This document shows, piece by piece, positions 6,438 to 9,830 of a stretch of 9,830 bases of DNA. The notes beneath the pieces were generated by a model that made no database searches, was not told where the DNA came from, and worked only from the letters and a program-made list of their open reading frames with translations. The stretch spans positions 1 to 9,830 of the forward strand of contig CALRDY010000021.1 in the NCBI GenBank assembly GCA_943355045.1, read 5' to 3'. The position numbers and the translations under genes are program-made. This DNA is from Candidatus Nomurabacteria bacterium. GTDB taxonomy: Bacteria > Patescibacteriota > Minisyncoccia > Phycocordibacterales > Phycocordibacteraceae. Numbering within the stretch: the first letter of the stretch is position 1; each line of letters begins with the position of its first letter.

Positions 6438-6638
6438 TCAAAAACGAATGGAACACAACGGCCCGACGCTCGGGTGCTGGCCATTTATTTTGGCAAGCAG
6501 GCCATAGACTGCCTCCGCATCGCCGCTGATGGAGTCCAATGTCAGATGCGGCGCGACTATTCGCAACATGGCGGCTAACTTTTCGCGCATTCCCGGCCTA
6601 CCAGAGCAAAGCAGATTCAGCGGACGATCCGTGCGCAT
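6438..6638 (-). CDS. Uncharacterised 66-residue protein
   Basis: A small basic protein without signal peptide or membrane segment. I do not recognise it. Its start is well supported: AAAGGAG sits 4 nt before the ATG at 6638 and a TTGACA promoter lies upstream; an in-frame ATG at 6695 would overlap that promoter and is rejected. The order of elements is a beta-like L-N-L-L (7-10), a helix G-M-R-E-K-L-A-A-M-L (16-25), a beta-like L-T-L-D (32-35) and a helix A-E-A-V-Y-G-L-L (41-48). This resembles the first half of a response-regulator receiver domain, but the acidic pair after strand 1 is replaced by C-S-G and the chain ends before the phosphoacceptor, so it cannot be a working receiver. It may be a remnant or an unrelated small protein. 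It diverges from uvrB with a 68-nt gap. Confidence 0.7.
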   Translation of the reverse strand: MRTDRPLNLLCSGRPGMREKLAAMLRIVAPHLTLDSISGDAEAVYGLLAKINGQHPSVGPLCSIRF

Positions 6639-6675
6639 ACGTCTCCTTTCGGTTAGATGCATTACCTCTGTTTGT

Positions 6676-6703
6676 AGAGTATAGTGTAGAGTCATTATGT
6701 CAA
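6676..6703 (-). promoter_or_regulatory. Sigma70-type promoter of the 66-residue orphan
   Basis: On the minus strand TTGACA (6698-6703) is followed after 16 bp by TACTCT (6676-6681), giving a leader of about 31 nt. The -35 lies only 3 nt before the uvrB start codon on the other strand, so the two divergent promoters must overlap. Confidence 0.5.
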
Positions 6704-6706
6704 GAT

Positions 6707-9700
6707 ATGGCTAATTTCAAACTCCACACACCCTTTCCTCCGGCGGGCGACCAGCCGAATGCTATTGCGGCGCTTGGAAAAGGACTTAAGAAAGGTCTGC
6801 GGCACCAGACGCTTTTCGGCGTAACCGGTTCGGGCAAGAGCGTAACAAGAGATACTCCGGTGTTTATCCGTCAAGGGAACGAAATCAAGAAAGAGAGCAT
6901 CGGAACGCTAATTGATCAAGCGATTGAGTCGAGAGAATTCGTGTGCGCGCGAAATGATACTAATACAGAAATACTAGACTCTTCTGATGGGGAGATTGAA
7001 ACCTACAGTGTGTGCCCAAAGACTGGCAAGACACAATGGAAGCGTATTACGCAGATGGTGCGTCACGAATCACCTCAGGTACTCTCTTGCCTGACGACAT
7101 CTTGTGGAAGGTCGATTACGACTACCAGTGATCATAATTTCTTCCGCGCGCAAAAAGGGCAACTTGAGCTTGCACGCACTGAAGATCTCCGCATAGGGGA
7201 CCTGATCCCAATTCCTCGAACACTTCCAGGACCGGAGAAGCCTCTTGATTTTGTGGAAGTTGACACGATATTTCTTTCCGGATCGCGGCGATATTATGCA
7301 GATATTTCTCATGATATAGAAATGCGTGACCTTGTTCTGTCCGAGTTGCCCTATCAAAAACGATATCGCGTCGAGCATTTCGATGAGCGGGTTTCGCTTG
7401 CTGATTGTGCAAGTATCCTCTCTCGAGAGAAGTTGCTTACTATTTCTGCCGGGCCAAAGATTTCCTTGAGAACAGTTGCTCTCCGTCAATCCCTCACGCC
7501 GCGTTTTCTTCGATTCCTCGGTTACTACATCGCCGAAGGGCATGCAGAAAAGAACTATATAATCCTTTCTTCAGCAGACAGTGAAATCATTTCTGATATC
7601 CGAACAGAGGCAGAATTGCGCGGAATGTCATTTCATCATCGTCCTGGCACATACGACTATCAGTGTGGCGGAGCGGGATGGGCAGACATCCTCTCTGATT
7701 GGATGGGAACGCATTCGAAGAGCAAACGTTTGCCGCCATTTTGGCCCATACTGTCTGACGAGCAGCTTGCGGAACTCCTCAAAGCTTATTTCTCCGCTGA
7801 TGGGGGAGTAGACGGAGTGACGGTCTCTGCTACCACAGTAAGTCACGAATTCGCATCGGATCTGCTCTATGCGCTTTTGCGATTTGGCATCGTGGGTCGT
7901 TTAGGACGACGAATGATGCCAGTCCCGAATAAGGCCTATCGTACTGAGACATGGCGCATTACTATCTCAGGTCGCGATCATCTGCGTATATTTGCAGAAC
8001 GTATCGGCTTTGTTCTTGCGAAAAAAAACAAAAAACTCGCTAGTGTCATTTCAGAGACAGCAAACACCAATGTCGATATCATTCCAATAAATGGCCGCAT
8101 GTTGTATGAGGCTCGCATCGCTTCCGGTATGCTGCAACGCGATGTTGCACTCGCGTGCGGAGTGAATCGTTCGTTTGTATCTATGATTGAAAGTGGCTGC
8201 CGATTGCCTTCACGCTCGGTTGCTGAGGCTTTGGCGCGACTGTTTCGCTCGAATGAAGAAATTCCAGAAGTAAGCTCTTTTATAAGCTCTTTAGATACAT
8301 TGCTAGGACTTTTCTGGTCCCCGATCAAATCAATCGAAAGAATTACCGGGGAACGCTTCGTGTATGATTTTGCCGTTGAAGAGAATGAGACATTTCTTGC
8401 CGGACATGGAGGGCTGTTTGTGCACAACACGTTTACCGTTGCGAATGTCATCGCGGCATACGATAAGCCGACACTTGTTCTTGCGCACAACAAGACGCTC
8501 GCGGCGCAGCTCGCGCAGGAGTATCGAGAATTTTTTCCTGAAAATGCCGTGCACTACTTCGTTTCGTACTACGACTACTACCAGCCGGAGGCGTACATCG
8601 CACACTCGGATACGTATATCGAGAAGGAAGCCATGATCAATGCCGAAATCGACCGTTTGCGGCATGCGGCGACGCAGGCGCTCCTCACGAGAAAAGACGT
8701 CATCATCGTCGCTTCAGTCTCCGCCATCTACGGTCTCGGCTCGCCGGAGGAATATGAGAAGGTGCATGTGAAAATCGAGAAAGGCGCTGTCGAAGATCGC
8801 GCGGCGCTCATACGAAAGCTCATCGGCATTTATTTCGAACGCACGATTGCCGATCTCAATCCTGGGCAGTTGCGCGCCATCGGCAACTCGCTTGAGTTTA
8901 TGCCAGTCAATGAGCGAGCAATCTACCGCATCACGTTCGAGGGCGACCGCATCGCATCGCTCGACCACCTCGACCCGGTCTCGCGCGCGCGGATCGCCGC
9001 GCCGGAATCAGTCTTCGTCTTTCCGGCGAAACACTTCGTCACGAATGAAACGGAGCGCGCCCGCGCTATTGAGGACATCAAGCTCGAGCTCGCGGAGCAG
9101 CTTGCGAAGTTCAAGCGCGAAGAAAAGCCGCTCGAAGCCGAGCGGCTGAAGCGCCGCACGCTTCACGACCTCGCGCTCATCCGCGAGCTCGGCTACACGA
9201 GCGGCATTGAGAATTATTCTCGCCATTTTGACGGGCGAGAACCTGGCCAGCCGCCCTATACGCTCCTCTCATATTTTCCAAAAGATTTCCTGACGGTCAT
9301 CGACGAATCGCACGTGACCGTTCCGCAAATTGGCGGCATGTATGCGGGCGACAAGTCGCGCAAAGATACGCTTGTCGAGTACGGCTTCCGTCTCCCGTCG
9401 GCGCGCGATAATCGCCCGCTTCGATTTGAAGAATTCGAGGAGCGCACCGGACAGGTCATCTATACGAGCGCAACGCCGGGGCCGTATGAAAAAGCGCATT
9501 CCGAGCAAGTCGTCGAGCAGATCATCCGCCCGACGGGACTCATCGACCCCGAGCTTACGGTGCGTCCCGTTTCCGAAGGCGCAGAACCCATGCGGGGGTT
9601 TACGAAACCCCCGCATGGGTCGGGTATGTATAAGGGGCAGATTGCCGACTTTATAAAAGAAGCGGAGGTCGTCATCAAGCGCGGCGGACGTGCGCTCGCG

Positions 9701-9830
9701 ACGACGCTCACGAAGCAGATGGCCGAAGACCTCTCCTCATTCTTGCGCGAGAAGGGGATTAAGGCCGAGTATCTTCACTCAGACGTGAAGACGATCGATC
9801 GCATCGACATCCTCACCAAGTTCCGCAAAG
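6707..9830 (+). CDS. uvrB: UvrABC excinuclease subunit B, intein-containing, 3'-partial
   Basis: 1041 codons are visible and the frame runs off the window end. Without the 530-residue intein this leaves 511 residues of a protein usually about 670 long. UvrB is the damage-verifying helicase of nucleotide excision repair, loaded by UvrA and partner of UvrC. Visible motifs: an N-terminal P-F-x-P-x-G-D-Q-P, Walker A G-x-T-G-S-G-K split by the intein, L-A-H-N-K-T-L-A-A-Q, the beta-hairpin core Y-Y-D-Y-Y-Q-P-E-A-Y that clamps DNA, S-V-S-A-I-Y-G-L-G, Walker B D-E-S-H, Y-T-S-A-T-P-G and T-T-L-T-K-Q-M-A-E-D-L. A second in-frame insertion of about 20 residues (9575-9634) contains a perfect palindrome. 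No Shine-Dalgarno precedes the ATG; TATGTC at 6696-6701 lies 5 nt before it, so the mRNA may be leaderless. The host codons are clearly richer in G and C than the intein. Confidence 0.97.
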   Translation, partial: MANFKLHTPFPPAGDQPNAIAALGKGLKKGLRHQTLFGVTGSGKSVTRDTPVFIRQGNEIKKESIGTLIDQAIESREFVCARNDTNTEILDSSDGEIETYSVCPKTGKTQWKRITQMVRHESPQVLSCLTTSCGRSITTTSDHNFFRAQKGQLELARTEDLRIGDLIPIPRTLPGPEKPLDFVEVDTIFLSGSRRYYADISHDIEMRDLVLSELPYQKRYRVEHFDERVSLADCASILSREKLLTISAGPKISLRTVALRQSLTPRFLRFLGYYIAEGHAEKNYIILSSADSEIISDIRTEAELRGMSFHHRPGTYDYQCGGAGWADILSDWMGTHSKSKRLPPFWPILSDEQLAELLKAYFSADGGVDGVTVSATTVSHEFASDLLYALLRFGIVGRLGRRMMPVPNKAYRTETWRITISGRDHLRIFAERIGFVLAKKNKKLASVISETANTNVDIIPINGRMLYEARIASGMLQRDVALACGVNRSFVSMIESGCRLPSRSVAEALARLFRSNEEIPEVSSFISSLDTLLGLFWSPIKSIERITGERFVYDFAVEENETFLAGHGGLFVHNTFTVANVIAAYDKPTLVLAHNKTLAAQLAQEYREFFPENAVHYFVSYYDYYQPEAYIAHSDTYIEKEAMINAEIDRLRHAATQALLTRKDVIIVASVSAIYGLGSPEEYEKVHVKIEKGAVEDRAALIRKLIGIYFERTIADLNPGQLRAIGNSLEFMPVNERAIYRITFEGDRIASLDHLDPVSRARIAAPESVFVFPAKHFVTNETERARAIEDIKLELAEQLAKFKREEKPLEAERLKRRTLHDLALIRELGYTSGIENYSRHFDGREPGQPPYTLLSYFPKDFLTVIDESHVTVPQIGGMYAGDKSRKDTLVEYGFRLPSARDNRPLRFEEFEERTGQVIYTSATPGPYEKAHSEQVVEQIIRPTGLIDPELTVRPVSEGAEPMRGFTKPPHGSGMYKGQIADFIKEAEVVIKRGGRALATTLTKQMAEDLSSFLREKGIKAEYLHSDVKTIDRIDILTKFRK
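6839..8428 (+). mobile_element. Intein with LAGLIDADG endonuclease and internal XRE HTH, in the UvrB Walker A motif
   Basis: 530 residues in frame within uvrB, from Ser1 to Asn530, with extein Lys before and Thr after. Splicing block A is S-V-T-R-D-T-P-V-F; block B is T-T-S-D-H with the T-x-x-H catalytic pair (T96, H99); block F is V-Y-D-F-A-V-E-E-N-E-T-F; block G is V-H-N with the penultimate His and terminal Asn. Two endonuclease motifs lie between: L-G-Y-Y-I-A-E-G (227-234, acidic E233) and L-K-A-Y-F-S-A-D-G-G (314-323, acidic D321). All key residues are present, so both self-splicing and homing DNA cleavage are plausible. Residues 421-474 form an XRE-type helix-turn-helix before block F (separate entry). 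Excision would restore G-S-G-K-T. The region has more A+T and different codons than the exteins, suggesting recent arrival. Boundaries follow from block rules and the UvrB family sequence. Confidence 0.95.
8099..8260 (+). other. XRE/Cro-type helix-turn-helix domain inside the intein
   Basis: Intein residues 421-474 read as a compact Cro/C1 domain: E-A-R-I-A-S-G as helix 1, then M-L-Q-R-D-V-A-L-A-C-G-V as helix 2, N-R-S-F-V-S-M-I-E-S-G as the recognition helix, and R-L-P-S-R-S-V-A-E-A-L-A-R-L-F as the closing helices. The Q-x-x-V-A...G-V-x-x-x-x-V-S-x-I-E-S-G pattern is the usual XRE signature. It sits after the LAGLIDADG motifs and before splicing block F. Its probable role, by inference, is extra DNA contact for the homing endonuclease; repression is another possibility. 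Confidence 0.85.
9586..9620. repeat. Perfect palindromic element inserted in frame in uvrB
   Basis: The arms 9586-9601 and 9605-9620 are exact 16-bp reverse complements around the loop ACG. The palindrome lies in about 20 codons (9575-9634) that have no counterpart in ordinary UvrB, where V-R-P-V-x-x-Q-[V/I]-x-D is continuous; here V-R-P-V-S and G-Q-I-A-D are separated. It encodes P-M-R-G-F-T-K-P-P-H-G, keeps the frame open and lacks a T-run, so it is not a terminator. It resembles in concept the Rickettsia palindromic elements that insert into genes and are translated. Confidence 0.85.

Noticed and set aside
6639..6695. Longer start for the 66-residue protein at 6695
   Set aside because: It would place the start codon inside the promoter, while ATG at 6638 has AAAGGAG 4 nt before it.
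6697..6714. Five-codon open frame overlapping the uvrB start
   Set aside because: ATG at 6697 and TAA at 6712-6714, with no ribosome site; probably a by-product of the -10 hexamer TATGTC.
7070..7543. Minus-strand frame inside the intein
   Set aside because: The plus frame is continuous through the intein with all blocks in place; the antisense translation has no recognisable domain.
6839..8428. A frameshifted or disrupted uvrB with a free-standing homing endonuclease gene
   Set aside because: The frame is open without a stop from 6707 through the junctions to the window end and the splice-junction residues are correct, so an intein explains it better.
9586..9620. Intrinsic terminator in uvrB
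   Set aside because: No T-run follows the hairpin on either strand and conserved UvrB coding sequence continues in frame beyond it.

Overview
The window most likely comes from a Patescibacteria (CPR, Parcubacteria-like) genome, perhaps of the Kaiserbacteria/Adlerbacteria kind. This is inferred from the gene set: a small DUF5663-like protein, a membrane-anchored FKBP, a Tgt with a CPR-style insertion, and a very large uncharacterised membrane protein. No rRNA or marker protein here fixes the lineage. I see no tRNA, rRNA, CRISPR array or insertion sequence.

Layout. Positions 1-2901 (+) hold the 3' part of a large uncharacterised protein with a coiled-coil-like region and two hydrophobic segments. 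It is followed by a small DUF5663-like gene (2922-3218, +) and a membrane-anchored FKBP prolyl isomerase (3251-3766, +). Two minus-strand lipoprotein genes follow (3832-4374 and 4554-5069). Each has its own promoter, strong Shine-Dalgarno and terminator hairpin, and the two look distantly paralogous. The tRNA-guanine transglycosylase gene tgt (5185-6399, +) diverges from the second lipoprotein. A 66-residue minus-strand orphan (6438-6638) diverges from uvrB (6707 to the window end, +).

The most interesting locus is uvrB. It carries a 530-residue intein (6839-8428) inserted exactly between Lys and Thr of the Walker A motif. The intein has two LAGLIDADG motifs and, unusually, an XRE-type helix-turn-helix just before the C-terminal splicing block. 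Downstream, uvrB has a second in-frame insertion of about 20 codons built around a perfect 16-bp palindrome with a 3-nt loop, which recalls the protein-coding palindromic elements of Rickettsia. The Tgt protein is also odd: the three zinc-binding cysteines of the family are replaced at aligned positions, while the catalytic aspartates and the zinc-ligand histidine remain.

Two styles of expression seem to coexist. The conserved plus-strand genes lack a good Shine-Dalgarno and have -10-like hexamers a few bases before the start codon, suggesting leaderless or near-leaderless mRNAs. The three minus-strand orphan genes each have a TTGACA-16-bp-TAnnnT promoter, a 30-55-nt leader and a strong GGAG-type ribosome site, as self-contained cassettes between housekeeping genes might.
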